From: Megascapheus bottae
Lineage: Eukaryota; Chordata; Mammalia; Rodentia; Geomyidae
Length of the DNA: 64,000 bases
NCBI GenBank assembly: GCA_024803745.1
Contig: JANJXV010000040.1
Location: 586,001 to 650,000 of the forward strand
Reading direction: 5' to 3'
The position numbers and the translations under genes are program-made. The first letter of the stretch is position 1. The number at the start of each line of letters is the position of its first letter. Positions 1 through 11,213 of the stretch are shown piece after piece. The notes below the pieces were generated by a model. That model searched no databases. It worked only from the letters and a program-made list of their open reading frames with translations, and was not told the DNA's origin.

Positions 1-128
1 AAAAGTCACAAGTGGAGCTGTGGCTCAAGTGGTAGACTGCCAGCCTTGAAAGCTAAAGCTAAGAGACAGTGCCCAGGTCTTGAGTTCAGACCCACAGTAC
101 TGGTACAAAACAAATAAATAAAATAAAA
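1..128 (+). mobile_element. SINE right monomer cut by the window edge
   Basis: Window opens inside the shared right monomer (AAGTGGAGCTGTGGCTCAAG); AAATAAAT tail to 128. Confidence 0.8.
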
Positions 129-271
129 ATGACAAACAAAAAAATGATTAATCATAATTAGGAAATCTGCAAGGGATATCAAAAGGTATAAATGACTGTG
201 ATTTACTTATACAGTAGTTTTCTCCAGTACCAATAATTAGCCCACTCTACGCATCTCTAAATATTAGAAAT

Positions 272-512
272 AGCCAAGTATTGGCAGCTCACGCCTGTCA
301 TCCCAGCTATGCAGGAGGCTGAGATCTGAGGATCTTGGTTCAAAACCAAGCTAGGCAGGAAAGTCTATGAGACTCTTAATCCAGTGTATTAGCACAAAGC
401 CAGAAGTGGAGATGTGGCTCAAGTGGCAGAGTGCCAACCTTGAGCAAAAAAGCTTAGGGACAGCACCCAGGCCCTCTGAGTTCAAGCCCCAGGAATGGCA
501 CAAAAATAAATA
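272..512 (+). mobile_element. Type B SINE
   Basis: Full-length, somewhat diverged (TTGGCAGCTCACGCC start); tail CAAAAATAAATAG joins the next element. Confidence 0.85.
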
Positions 513-515
513 GCA

Positions 516-738
516 GGCTGGGAGTGTGGTCTAGTAGTAGAGTGCTTGCTTAGCAGGCATGAAGACCTGGGTTTGATTCCTTGGTACCACACACATAGGA
601 AAAAAGCCAGAAAGTGGTGCTGTGGCTCAAGTGGTAGAGCTCTAGCCTTGAGAAAAAAGCCTAAGGACAGTGCTCAGGCCCTGAGTTCAAGCCCCAGGAC
701 TGGCAAAAAGAAAATAAAAATAAAAGAAAGAAAGAAAT
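516..738 (+). mobile_element. Type D SINE
   Basis: Full-length dimer with AAAG-rich tail; first of two head-to-tail type D copies. Confidence 0.87.
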
Positions 739-740
739 AG

Positions 741-955
741 GGCCGGGAGTTTGGCTTACTAGTAGAATGCTTGCCTGGAATGCATGAAGCCCTGGGTTCA
801 ATTCCTCAGTCCCACATACAGCGAAAAAGCTGGAAGTGGCGCTGTGGCTCAAGGGGTAGAGTGCTAGCCTTGAGCCAACGAAGCTCAGGGACAGTGCCCA
901 GGCCCTGAGTTCAAGCTCCAGGACTGGCAAAGAAATAAATAATAACTAAATAACC
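741..955 (+). mobile_element. Type D SINE
   Basis: Starts GGCCGGGAGTTTGGC immediately after the tail of the preceding copy; tail AAATAAATAATAAC. Confidence 0.87.
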
Positions 956-1287
956 AAATGAGAAAGGAATGTTAGAAAGAAGACACCGTGTTAAGTGGAA
1001 AGCTTATGCCAAACCTTTGTGTCCTTGGAACATTGTGCCGTAAGGTTTATATACAGGGGAAATTATATATATATATATAGTTGTTAAACTTTCCTTTAAA
1101 TGTAGGCTAATGCATCTAGATTCCTGGGACAGGACGTTCTGGATCACTGGAGCCCAGATCGCTTGCTCATTTATCATGGCTGGATTCTCCTCCAGGCCAT
1201 TTTCTTCTTGGGAAATGAAGGGCTCCCTTGCCTAGAGAGATGATTTCACCCCACCCTGCTGAAGTCATCTTTTGGTAGTTGGGTTGT

Positions 1288-1545
1288 TTTTTTTTTTTTT
1301 TGGGGGGGGGTGGGGGTGCCTATTCCGGGTCTTGAACTCACAGCCTGGCCTTGCCCCTGAGCTTTTGCACTCAAGGCTGGCACTCTACCACTTGAATCAC
1401 ACAGCCACTCCCTGCTTTTTGATGATTGGTTCGAAGAATCTCCCAGATTTTCCTGCCCCTCAGCTGGCTTCAAATCTCAACCCTCACATCTCAGCGTCTG
1501 AAGTAGCTGGAATTACAGGTGTGAGTCACAGCCTCCCGCCTAAGA
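1288..1545 (-). mobile_element. Type B SINE
   Basis: T-run tail at 1288-1300, then TCTTGAACTCACAGCC; the B1-like part ends ATTACAGGTGTGAGTCAC. A plus-strand type D copy abuts it. Confidence 0.85.
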
Positions 1546-1833
1546 ATGTGGCTTAGTGGTAGAGTGTTTGCCTAACAGGCGTGAAGCCCTGGGTTCGATT
1601 CCTTGGTACTGCATACATCGAAAAAGCCACAAATGGTACTGTGACTCAAGTGGTAGAGCACTAGTCTTGAGAAATCCCAAGGACACTGCCCAGGCGGCCC
1701 TGAGTTCAAGCCCCAGGACTGGCAAAAAAAAAAATACCAAGGAAATAAATAGGACCGGGAGTTTGGCTTAGTGGCAGAGTGCTTGCCTAGCATTCATGAA
1801 GCCCTGGGTTTGATTCCTCAGTGCCAGACACAC
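1546..1833 (+). mobile_element. Type D SINE plus a second left monomer
   Basis: Full dimer to about 1752, then 1753-1833 is a lone left monomer cut off by the minus-strand element at 1834. Confidence 0.8.
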
Positions 1834-2036
1834 AGAATTCTGGGCCTGGGCACTGTCCCTGAGCTCTTCAGCTCAAAACTACCACCCTACCCTTGAGCCA
1901 AGCCCCACTTGCCATTTTCTAGAGGTTAATTGGAGATAAAAGTCTCACAGACTTTGTGCTCAGGCTGGCTTTGAACCGTGGTCCTCAGATCTCAGCCTCT
2001 GAGTAGCTAGGATTACAGGCGTGAGCCATCATGCCT
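1834..2036 (-). mobile_element. Type B SINE
   Basis: GGGCCTGGGCACTGTCCC to GATTACAGGCGTGAGCC; 5' end touches the CTTT run. Confidence 0.83.
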
Positions 2037-2039
2037 GTC

Positions 2040-2043
2040 TTTT

Positions 2044-2119
<76 letters not shown>

Positions 2120-2126
2120 TTTTTTG
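2040..2126 (+). repeat. (CTTT)n microsatellite
   Basis: About 20 uninterrupted CTTT units between two minus-strand SINEs; it is the expanded tail of the downstream SINE (2127-2352) as read on the minus strand. Confidence 0.95.
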
Positions 2127-2352
2127 TGGGTTGTGGGGCTTTATCTCTGGGCCTGGGAATTGTCCCTGAGCTTCAGCTCAAGGCTACCACCCTACCCCTT
2201 GAGCCACAGTGTCACTTCCAACTTGTGTTCTTTTGGTGGTCCATTAGAGATAACAGACTCATGGACGTGTCTGCCTGGGCTGGCTTTAAACCGAGATCCT
2301 CAGATCTTAGCCTCCTTTTCAGTTGCAGCTGTGAGCCACCACATTTTGGCTT
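2127..2352 (-). mobile_element. Type B SINE with CTTT tail
   Basis: Its tail, read on the plus strand, is the CTTT microsatellite; the B1-like end reads GCAGCTGTGAGCCACCAC. Confidence 0.83.
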
Positions 2353-3013
2353 CTAATTAATTAGCATTATTTTTCTTTCCTAAGACTGCTTTTCTTAAGA
2401 ATAGGCCTGATTTGTTCTGGAGCCTTCTTGACTTTTCTCAACTCCCTCCCCTCCACCACCATTTTCTTTCTTCTTCTTCTGGATAAGCCAAGTTTATCTG
2501 AAAGCTTCAGTCAGATATCCAGGGGAAAATACACAAACTCTGGCAAAGTCAGCCTCTCCGCCCAGAAAACTCCACCATATCTAGCCACAGCCCCACCCAC
2601 ATAACGCATATTGACCAGGGAGAATCACCATGTCAGACACCCCAATTCTCAATTATTCCCCTACCCCAAGACCAGAAAGAATAGTGCTAAGAAGCCTTGT
2701 ACAGGCTCAGGGGACAGAAGAGCCTGGGCTGGCTTGGAACTGTGATCCTCAGATCTCAGCCTCCTGTCGAGGACCTGGGACTGCAGGGGTGTGTCACCAG
2801 TGCTGGGATTATTTTAAAATGAAGCAGCTGAATGACACAGAGGTATATGTATTCACATAGAGTTTATGTTATGCGGTTAGTATGCAGTACAGTATTACAT
2901 TTTATCTTATATGATCCCATGTATATTGTCTCATGTATTACTTTACCTAATATATATATATATAATATGTGACAATTATATAGCATCATGTAACTTAATA
3001 TTGTATGTAGTCT
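2353..3013. other. Intergenic stretch with little recognisable content
   Basis: Unique, AT-rich toward 2880-3010 (TATATA runs). Only a B1-like minus-strand fragment at about 2710-2808 is recognisable. No gene seen. Confidence 0.6.
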
Positions 3014-3238
3014 AAGGCGCTGGAGGCTCATACCCATAACTCCAGCTAATCTCAGGAGGCTACGATCTGAGGATCGAAGTTCAAAGCCAACCTAGGTGGG
3101 AAAGTGTGTGTGAGACTCTTACCTCCTCCAACCAGCCGCCAACAAAGCTGGAAGTGGAGCTGGGATTCACGGGTGGTAAAGGGAGTCAGCCTTGAGGGGG
3201 CAAAGCCCAGGTCATGAGTTCAAGCCCCGGGACTCACA
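3014..3238 (+). mobile_element. Type B SINE, diverged
   Basis: GGCTCATACCCATAACTCCA then GATCTGAGGATCGAAGTTCA; right monomer to GAGTTCAAGCCCCGGGAC. A further right-monomer fragment lies at 3296-3410 with a (CA)n tail to 3452. Confidence 0.75.
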
Positions 3239-3452
3239 GGACAACACACAAGGTAGTGGGGGGTTTGCGGAGGGGGGTAAGAGTTGGTAAGAGTGGAAAA
3301 AGCCAGATGTGGGGGCGCGGCTCAAGTGGCAGAGCACCAGCCCTGAGCAAAAAAAAAAAAAAGGAGCCAAGAAAGAGTGTGAGATGCTGAGTTCAAGTCC
3401 AGGCACCTCACACACACACACTCACACTCACACACACTCACACCACACAAGT

Positions 3453-3904
3453 GTCTGTCTGCTCCCTTGCTCTGTGCTCTCTTCTGGGCACTGAGGCCTG
3501 GAGACCCTCAGGTCTTGTGACCCGGGAGGAATTCCCAGTCACTGTCACATGTGTCACCCAGGGGTCAGAGGTCGTGCCCCGCTGACCTTCATCTCCAGGC
3601 AGTCTCAGCAGGGGTTTTCATTCCTGACATTCCCTCAGTCTCCCCCGGGACCTCCTCCCTGCTCCAGCCACAGCTCCTCCTCCCGGGATCCTGGTGGGGA
3701 GGGGGCCTGGGACCCCTGGGGAGCCGCGAGGGCGGGCGGGGGGCTTCGCCCCGGCCCCCATCCCCACTCCCCACCTTAGCCCCCCTGCCCGATCGGCTCT
3801 CCACATCTCAAGGCTGCATCCGGGCGCCCCGCGGACCCCGCCGCGCAGGCGCACACCGCCCCCTGGCGCTGGTCCACGGGCATAGCGCCGCACCCGGGCC
3901 CGGA
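3453..3904. other. GC-rich unique island, no gene assigned
   Basis: SINE-free and strongly GC-rich from 3640. Contains a DR1-like nuclear receptor half-site pair GGGTCAGAGGTCG at 3562-3574 and the CTCF-like site. No splice-supported reading frame could be assembled. Confidence 0.5.
3856..3871. promoter_or_regulatory. CTCF-like site in upstream GC-rich island
   Basis: CCGCCCCCTGGCGCTG contains the CGCCCCCTGGCG core expected for CTCF on the reverse strand. It sits within the GC-rich block 3640-3920, next to the X-box minisatellite. Confidence 0.35.
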
Positions 3905-4140
3905 GGAGGATGCTGCCGTCGCCATGGCAGCGCGGGGGGGTGGGCGGAGCCCCGGCTTGCAGGCTTACAAGGATGCTACTGTCCCCATGGCAACCCTGGG
4001 GGTGGGCGGAGCCCCGGCCTGCAGGCTTGCAAGGATGCTGCTGTCGCCATGGCAACCCTGGGGGTGGGTGGAGCCCCAGCCTGCAGGCTTACAAGGATGC
4101 TGCTGTCGCCATGGCAACCCTGGGGGTGGGCGGAGCCCGG
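3905..4140 (+). repeat. 62-bp minisatellite (about 3.7 copies) carrying RFX X-box motifs
   Basis: CCATGG recurs at 3922, 3985, 4047 and 4109 (period 62-63). Each unit centres on GTCGCCATGGCAAC or a variant; units 3 and 4 match the X-box consensus GTNRCC(N2)RGYAAC exactly, units 1 and 2 differ at one position. The rest of each unit is GGGTGGGCGGAGCCCCGGC and GCAGGCTTACAAGGATGCT. Confidence 0.85.
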
Positions 4141-5066
4141 GCCATCTGATGAGGCTCTTATCTCTGGTGAACCACCAAAAGGCCACAAGTGGAGGTATGG
4201 TTCAAGTGGGAAAGCACCAGCGGCTGGGAAAATCAGGATTGGAAGGCCGTGGCTGAGACATGGCCACTTGACCCACAAGCCCCACCTCGTCCCATCTTTT
4301 CAGTGACCAATTGGAGAGAAAGAGTCTCAGGGACTTTCCTGCCCTGGCTGGCTTCAAACCACCATCCTCAGAGCTCAGCCTCCTGAGAGGCTGGGATGAC
4401 GGGCGTGAGCCACCGGCACCTGGCCTGCATTGCTCTGTACATTTTTATCCCCATGTTTAGCAGGTAACCGGAGCCACTCCCTCTAGTGGAGCCTAGAGGG
4501 GAAAAACTTATGAATTAGGCCGCACATTGCATGGCTTTGTTATTTTTTCATATTTATACAGCCAGCCTTTTTAAGATCTGTTTTTCAAAACCAATTAATT
4601 CTTTTTTTTTAAACTGAAGCCTGCTTACAATGATATTTCCCAACACAAATATTTTCCTTCTTGTTCTGCAATATCAGTTTCTGCTGTGTGGCGGTACTGT
4701 GATTTGAACTCAGGGCCTAGACACTGTCACCTCCCCTTTTGCCTGCTCAAGGCTGGCGCTCCACCACTTGAGACACACTTCACTGGACTGCACATACAGA
4801 AGCAAGACTCCCCAAAGGTGGCACAGACGAAATCGGCAGGGAATGGATACAATGGAAGACCACACTATGTCTATTGGCGGGGCCATTCCCTCTTCCAAAG
4901 CTGAGGCGGTGCACGAACCAGGTCATAGAAGTTTCTAGACGCTCAACCAATCTGATCTTAATGCTCAGTACTCACAGATGGGCTGTCCATTTCGGCTGCA
5001 CTAGCACTAATCCTTTCTCCACGTCCTCTTCAAGGCACAGCTTCCTGGGAATGGAAATTGCTGTAT
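4141..5066. other. Intergenic stretch with SINE fragments
   Basis: Plus-strand type B fragment 4141-4260, minus-strand B1-like fragment 4275-4432, minus-strand right-monomer fragment 4686-4775. The rest (4440-4680, 4780-5060) is unique with no gene seen. Confidence 0.65.
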
Positions 5067-5075
5067 TATTATTAC

Positions 5076-5112
<37 letters not shown>

Positions 5113-5113
5113 T
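5067..5113 (+). repeat. (ATT)n microsatellite
   Basis: About 15 ATT units; marks the tail of the minus-strand type D SINE that follows at 5114. Confidence 0.95.
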
Positions 5114-5304
5114 CAAGCCTGGAGCTGGAACTCAGGGTCTGGGTACCCTTCCTGAGCTTCTTTTGCTCAAAGCTCTTCTTTTGCTCTACCCCTTGAGCCA
5201 CAGCACCACTTCTGGCTTTTTCTGTGTATGTGTGACTGGGGAATTGAACCCAGGGCTTCATGCAAGCTAGCCAAGCACTCTACATTAAATCACCTAACCA
5301 GCCC
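5114..5304 (-). mobile_element. Type D SINE with (ATT)n tail
   Basis: Both monomers recognisable; left monomer end reads GGGAATTGAACCCAGGGC, ending at CCAGCCC. Confidence 0.85.
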
Positions 5305-5429
5305 ACATGGTCTGTTATTTATTCTATCTGCAGGAAGAAGGAGCTTGCACTGAAGTCTCTGCACCCCTGGAGAGTATAAAATTATCTGATCATTCTAGCA
5401 GTATATTATTATTACTATTGTTATTTTGT

Positions 5430-5650
5430 AGGTCATGGGGCTTGAACTCAGCCTAGGTGCTATCCCTGAGCTCTTCAGCTCAAGGCTACCACCCTAAGCT
5501 TGAGCCAAGCCTCACTTCCCGTTTTCTAGAGGTTAATTGGAGATAAGAGTCTCAGTTCCTTTTGTGCCCCGGGCTGGCTTTGAACCTCGATCCTCAGATC
5601 TCAGCCTCCTGAGTAGGTAGGATTTCAGGTGTGAGTCACCATGCTCAGAT
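5430..5650 (-). mobile_element. Type B SINE
   Basis: GGGGCTTGAACTCAGCC to GATTTCAGGTGTGAGTCACC, preceded by a short ATT tail at 5405-5426. Confidence 0.82.
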
Positions 5651-5699
5651 CTGAGGATCTCGGGGACAGTGACCAGGCCAAGAGTTCAAGCCCCACAAT

Positions 5700-6115
5700 C
5701 ACTGGGGCAATGGTTCATACCTGTCATCTCAGCTATTCAGGAGGCTGAGATCTGAGAATTGTGGTTCAAAGCCAGCCTTAGCAGATATTTTTTTTTTTTT
5801 TGCCAGTCCTGGGCATTGAACTCGGGGCCTGAGCACTGTCCTTGGACTTTCTCAAGGCTAGAGCTCTCCTATTTGAGCCTCAGCACCACTTCCAGCTTTT
5901 TTTTTTTTCTATGTATGTGGTACTGAGGAATTGAACCCGGGTCTTCGTGCATGCTAGGCAAGCACTCTACCACTAGGCCAAACTCCCAGCCCAAGTTTGT
6001 GAGACTCTCATCTCCAGTGAACCACCAGAAAACCAGAAGTGGCACTGTGGCTCAAGTGGTAGAGCACCAGCCTTGAACAAAAGTTGAAGCTGAAGGATGG
6101 GCAAAGAAAGAAATG
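5700..6115 (+). mobile_element. Type B SINE interrupted by a minus-strand type D SINE
   Basis: B1-like part 5700-5790 and its continuation 5996-6115 (TGTGAGACTCTCATCTCC onward) are split by a complete minus-strand type D copy at 5791-5994. This shows type D inserted after type B here. Confidence 0.85.
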
Positions 6116-6177
6116 TGTCTTGGATTTGTCTGCCTAGTCTGGCTTTGAACTGTGATCCTCTTGTCCCAGACTCTGTT

Positions 6178-6405
6178 TTGTTTTGTCAGCTGTAGGGCTT
6201 TAACTCAGGTCCTTAGCACTGTCCCTGATTCTCTTTTTGCTCAAGGCTAGAGCTCTACCCCTTAAGCCACAGCCCCACTTCTGGCTTTTGAGTGCTAAGT
6301 TGGAGATTCGAATCTGATGAGGGCTTTTCTGCTCAGGCTGGCTTTGAACCAGGATCCTCAGATCTCAGACCCCTGAATACCTCAGATAACAAAGGTGAGC
6401 CATAG
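6178..6405 (-). mobile_element. Type B SINE
   Basis: AGGGCTTTAACTCAGG to CAAAGGTGAGCCAT; diverged at the B1-like end. A weak plus-strand copy follows at about 6510-6700. Confidence 0.75.
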
Positions 6406-6798
6406 AACTCTACCTTAGAATTCAGGGACAGCTAGTGGACACAGAGGTATAAATAATCCCCATTCATTAGCAATTAACTCATTACTAGGGAGCTGCAACT
6501 GGAAGTCCTAACCACTTGTAACTCACAGCTATAACCCTGACGACTCGGGGCAGAGATCTGAGGGTTGAGGTTTGAAGCCAACCAAGACAGACAAACCCAG
6601 AAGACTTTTTTTTTTTCCAATCAGCCAGCAAAAAGGCAGAAGTAAAGGCGTGGTTCAAGGGCTACAGCACCAGCCAGCCTTGAGTGGGAAAACATCACAA
6701 TATCTTTTTATTCATATACCCCTCGGTAAAATTAACTTTGTTGGTCAGACAACCACTTCTACTTATGAAATTAAATTTACTCGTAAAATACATATATC

Positions 6799-7010
6799 CT
6801 GGGCCGTGAGTATGGCCTCGTGGTAGAGTGCTCGCCTAGCATGCACAAAGCCCTGGGTTCTATTCCCTGGTACCACATACACAGAATAAAACTGGAAGTG
6901 GTGCTGTGGTTCAAGCGGCAGAGCACCAGCAAAAAGTATCCAAGGGCAGTGCCCAGACCCTGAGTGCAAGCTGCGGGACTGGCAAAATAAAACAATAAAA
7001 TAAAATAGAT
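6799..7010 (+). mobile_element. Type D SINE
   Basis: TATGGCCTCGTGGTAGAGTG and GGTTCTATTCC retained; a deletion in the right monomer removes part of GCCTTGAG. A truncated minus-strand type B copy with TG tail follows at 7040-7205. Confidence 0.82.
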
Positions 7011-7205
7011 TCCAGTTTGTTGTAAAACTAACTTGGATGCATGTGTGTGTGTGTGTATGTGTGTGTGCCAGTCCCCGGGGCTTGAACTCAGGGCCTGAGT
7101 TGGTTGGTTTGTGGTTCTTTGAAGAGTCTCCTGTTCTCTTTCCTGCCCCAGGCTGGCTTTGAACCAGAATCCTCAGATCCTCGCATCTCAAGCCTCCTGA
7201 GGTGC

Positions 7206-8040
7206 TGGGCCTCCCCTCTGCATTGGGTCACGATCTCAGCCTGATGGACACTGTGAACCCCCCTCCTCCCCCCCCCCCCCAGTCAATGTGGCCTGGGGCC
7301 TCTGCCCAAACCTGGTGAGGTCACCTGGTCATTTTTCCAGGGCCAGTCACAAGCCCAGCCTTCCTCCATGACCCTGGCGCCTGCCTGGCAGGGTGGCGGC
7401 TATGGATGGGGAAGAAGTGGGGGTGTCACCCGTTTCTGGGGTCACGCATTGGGGTGAGCCTGGGCTGGGCTGGGCCTGGGGGCCAGGCTGGGGCGCAGGA
7501 TCACGATCGGGGGGCCTCCCCACCCCTCCAGATCCCCAGGCCTTGCAGTCGGGGTCCCCCCCCCACCCCGCACCCCCAGACCCCGGCCTGGCTCCTCCCA
7601 CCTGTGCGCACCGCATGGTAACCGCCACCACCGGGCTCCCGGGGCTGCTGCGGGGACCCCGCGGCCGTTAGGACCCCGCATTCCATCGGGGGTCATCCGT
7701 TAAGGGGGTGAGGGGTCCCCCCGCACCCATCCCCGCCCCTCCAGGGCCGCCCTAGCGCTCCTCACCTGCGCGCCCACCTGTCGTGGGCTGGGGCTGAGCT
7801 TTTCAGGGGGGTCCTGGGGCGCCCCCGGTCCCCCCCACAGCCTGGGCTGGGTCCTGGGGAGCCATCACCGGGCGCACGTTGAGGCCCAGGTCACCCCAGA
7901 AGCGCCTGGAAGGTCGCCCGTTAGGAGGGCGGAGCCGCCTGTGTGGGGAGATAGGACAGGGGTTAAAGGGGGGGGGGTGGGTCAAGGAGGGGGGACCGGG
8001 GTAAGGGGGGCCGGGCCCACAGCTGGCTGCTCTTGGGGGC
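7206..8040. other. GC-rich unique stretch, no gene assigned
   Basis: SINE-free, C-run at 7268-7280, many CCCC/GGGG tracts and several CpG. Open frames on both strands look like compositional artefacts; no family recognised. Could contain an upstream regulatory element of FOXJ2. Confidence 0.5.
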
Positions 8041-8045
8041 TCTGT

Positions 8046-8545
8046 GTGGGTCCTGGGCCTCGAACTCAGGGCCCAGGCGCTGTCCCTGAGCTGCTTTGTT
8101 CAAGGCTGGTGCCCCACCACCTGAACCAAGCTCTACTTCCAGGTTTTGGCTGGGTCGTGGGAGACAAGAGGTCTGATGGGCTTTTCCTGCTTCCCCTCGG
8201 CTGCTGCCTTCAAAATGGGGATCCTCAGCTCCTGGCCTCCTGAGGAGCTGGGGTGACAAGGCGGGAGCCACCAGCACCCAGCTTTCTCTTTTGTCTTTTT
8301 TTTTTTTTTTGCTGGTCCTGGGACTTGAGCTCAGGGCCTGGCAGCGCTGTCCCTGACATCCACTGGCTCAAGGCTGGCGCGCCATCATTTGAGTCACACC
8401 TGTACGTGCAGCTTTTGGGTGGTTAATTGTAGAGTCTCACACACGCTTCTGCCTGGGATTGGCTTTGAACCGGGATCCTCAGATCTCAGACTCTTGAGTA
8501 GCTAGGATGACAGGCGGGTGCCACCAGTATCTGGATTTTATTTTA
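8046..8545 (-). mobile_element. Two tandem minus-strand type B SINEs
   Basis: Copies 8046-8283 and 8296-8545, each with TTGAACTCAGGGCC and GGATCCTCAGATCTC/GGATCCTCAGCTCC marks; the second has a T16 tail at 8296. Confidence 0.83.
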
Positions 8546-8548
8546 TTT

Positions 8549-8733
8549 TTTTGGTCCTGGGGCTTGAACTCAGGGCCTGAGCACTGTCCTTGGGCTTTCT
8601 CAAGGCTAGAGCTCCACCACTTGAGCCACAGCACCATTTCTGGCTTTTTATGTGTATGTGATACCAAGGAATCGAACCCGGGTCTTCATGCATGCTAGGC
8701 AAGCTCTCTACCAGAAGGCCACACTCCCACTCT
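8549..8733 (-). mobile_element. Type D SINE
   Basis: Complete; GGAATCGAACCCGGGTC is an intact B box on the minus strand. Confidence 0.88.
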
Positions 8734-8759
8734 TCTTTCTTTTCTTGGGGGAGCGGGGG

Positions 8760-9370
8760 AAGAAATGGGGCTTGGACTCTGGGCCTGGGTGCTGTCTCTG
8801 AACTCTGGCAAAAGGCTACTGCTCTACCCCTGGAGCCACAGCACCACTTCCAGTTTTCTAGTGGTTAATTGGAGAGTCTCATGGTTTTTAGTGCCCTGGT
8901 TGGCTTTGAACTGGGATCCTCAGATCTCAGCTTCCTGAGTAGCTAGGATGCCAGGCGTGAGATACTGCACCCAGCCCTGGCATTCTAGCTACTCAGGAGG
9001 CTGAGATCTGAGGATCTCGGTTCAAAGCCAGCCCAGGAAGTTAAGTTCCTGTTAGACTGTAATCTCCAATGAACCATTCAAAAACTGGAAGTGGCGCTGT
9101 GGTTCAAGTGGTAGAGAGCTAGCCTGGAACAGAAATTATCTCAGAGACAGTGCGCAGGCCCCGAGTTCAAGCCCTACAACTGAGGGGGAAAAAAAAGAGA
9201 AAATGTGTCTGGGTGCTGGGCGCCTGTCATCTTAGCTACTCAGGAGACTGTGATGTGACCATCAAGGTTCAAAGGCATCCCGGGCAGGAAAGTTCATGAG
9301 ACTCTTGAGTTAATCACCAAAAAGCTGCAAGGAAATATGTGGTTCAAGTGGTAGAGTGCCAGCTTCTCCC
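8760..9370. mobile_element. Cluster of three type B SINEs
   Basis: Minus-strand copy 8760-8975, plus-strand copy 8976-9190 in inverted contact with it (possible hairpin), and a plus-strand partial copy 9205-9370. Confidence 0.8.
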
Positions 9371-9484
9371 TGCAGCCCTCGGCCGTTGATTATGGCTGTA
9401 AATGGCGCCTAAGATAGTGAAGAAAACTCACATCCTGGTTCCTTCAGCCTAAGACCTCAGGACCTTTTTATTTTTATTTATTTT

Positions 9485-9868
9485 TCTCCGTTATGGGACT
9501 TGAACTCTGGACCTGGGCGCAGTCCCTGAGCTCTTCAGCTCAAAGCTCCCGCCCTAGCCCTGGAGCCACAGCCCCCACTGCTGGTTTTCTGGTGGTTCAT
9601 TGGAGATAAGAGCGTCACAGACTTCAGGGGCCTGGGCTGGCTTTGAACCATGATTCTCAGATCTGAGCCATTCCTGGGGGCTTGAACTCCAGGCCTGGGC
9701 ATTGTCTCTGAGGTTTTTTTCTTCAAGGTTGGTGCTCTCTACTACTTGAGCCACAGCACCACCTCCAGCTTTTTCTGTGCATGTGGTACCAGGGAATGGA
9801 ACCCAGGGCGTGGTGCATGCTAGACAAGCACTCTACCACTAGGCCACACTCCTGGTCTGCTCTCCCCC
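9485..9868 (-). mobile_element. Type B SINE followed by type D SINE, both minus
   Basis: 9485-9668 type B with its B1-like end truncated at the junction; 9669-9868 type D ending ACTCCTGGTC. Confidence 0.82.
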
Positions 9869-9917
9869 CACCCCCTTTTTTTTTTTGTTCTCGTGGCTTC
9901 TGAAGTGGATCCTTGAA

Positions 9918-10232
9918 GGCTGGTGGTAGTGCTGGTCTAGCAGGCCCTGAAGCCCTGGGTTCCATTCCTCAGTGGCACATACACAGCACAGGCGGCAGTG
10001 GTCCCAGCCTTGAGTAAAATCAGGGACAGCGCCCAGGCCCTGAGTTCAAGACCCAGGACTGGAAAAAAATAAAAATAAGATGCAATTTAAGAAAGGAACT
10101 GGCTTACTGGAGGGTCTCCAGGGGAGAAGGGGGCATGACTAGTAACTGACCCTGTGGGGGCCGGAGGCCTGGCTCGGTGGGTAAAGCGCCAATGAAAGCA
10201 TCAGGAACCGAGTTCGAGTCCCGGGGATGTTC
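9918..10232 (+). mobile_element. Diverged type D copy and an extra left monomer
   Basis: 9918-10080 retains GGTTCCATTCCTCAG and GAGTTCAAGACCC; 10155-10232 has GGCTCGGTGGGTAAAGCGC and GAGTTCGAGTCCC only, a lone tRNA-like unit. Confidence 0.65.
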
Positions 10233-10479
10233 CGGCCCGGGCTGGCGCTCGGGCTCGGGGTGGCTGGGGGGGCGCCCGCTCCCAGACCCGGAGGCCCCGG
10301 GCCTCCCCGTCCCCCATCCGGGTCCGTCCACAGGAAAAGGCCCGGCCGCGGGGCGAGGCAGGTGCGCCGACGCCCGGGTTTCCCGCCAAGTCCTCTCCTC
10401 CCTCACTTCCGGGTTTCCACCCGCAGGGTGCTGTCCGTCAACACTCCGCCAGGCCCGCCCCTCCCGTCACACCCGGGAC

Positions 10480-10990
10480 GTCCTCCAATACAACAGCACG
10501 CCGCCTCCTGCGTCACGGAGAACACCAACCAATCAGTAAGCGGCGGGGGGGGCGGAACCAAAATAACCTCCACTTCCTCCCTCCCGCCAAGCCAGTGACC
10601 GCCCTTCTCCTACGTCACCCCATGATCGACGAGCGGCTCAACCAATCCACGATCAGCGATGGGCCCGGCCCACTCCGAACCCAACCAATCATCACGGAGA
10701 GTGGACAAACTCGCTCCTCCCCCTCCCTTTCGGGAACGGCTCGGCAGCCGTGGGGCCCCGAATCCGTGAAACGGCAAACTTTTCTCCTGTACAGTCGTTG
10801 TAGGTCTGGATCCTCGCGCGGTTCAGCAGAGCGCATCCCCCCCCACGTAAACCCAGGGGTGACGGAGATCCCGCGGGGTTGGGGGTCCCCGCATCAATCT
10901 TTCCACGGAGAGCCCCGCCCACCGCGGTCAGCTGCGCCCGAGACGGGGGGCGGGGCCTCGGGGCCGGGGACACCCGGGCTTCTTAAGGTG
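10480..10990. promoter_or_regulatory. Second CpG-rich, CCAAT-box cluster upstream of FOXJ2
   Basis: GC-rich unique sequence with three close ACCAAT boxes (about 10528-10536, 10641-10648, 10683-10690) and CRE-like cores (TGCGTCAC near 10509, TACGTCAC at 10611-10618). This combination is typical of a TATA-less promoter. No exon could be assigned. It could be an alternative FOXJ2 start or a divergent noncoding transcript. Confidence 0.45.
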
Positions 10991-11213
10991 GAGCCGGGAA
11001 TTGGGGACGGCAGGGCCCTTCCAGGAGTTGGTGCTGCTCAGGATCACACCACGTGTGGACTCAGCCTCCGGTGCTCAGTGCTTCTCCCCAACGGAAGGTT
11101 AATTATCCGCACATAAAGTAGAGGTGTGGTTCAAGTGCTGGCCTTGGTGAAAAAGCTCAGGGATGGTGCCCAGGCCTTGAGTTCAAGTCCCAAGAATCCA
11201 CTTCAAGTCTCAG

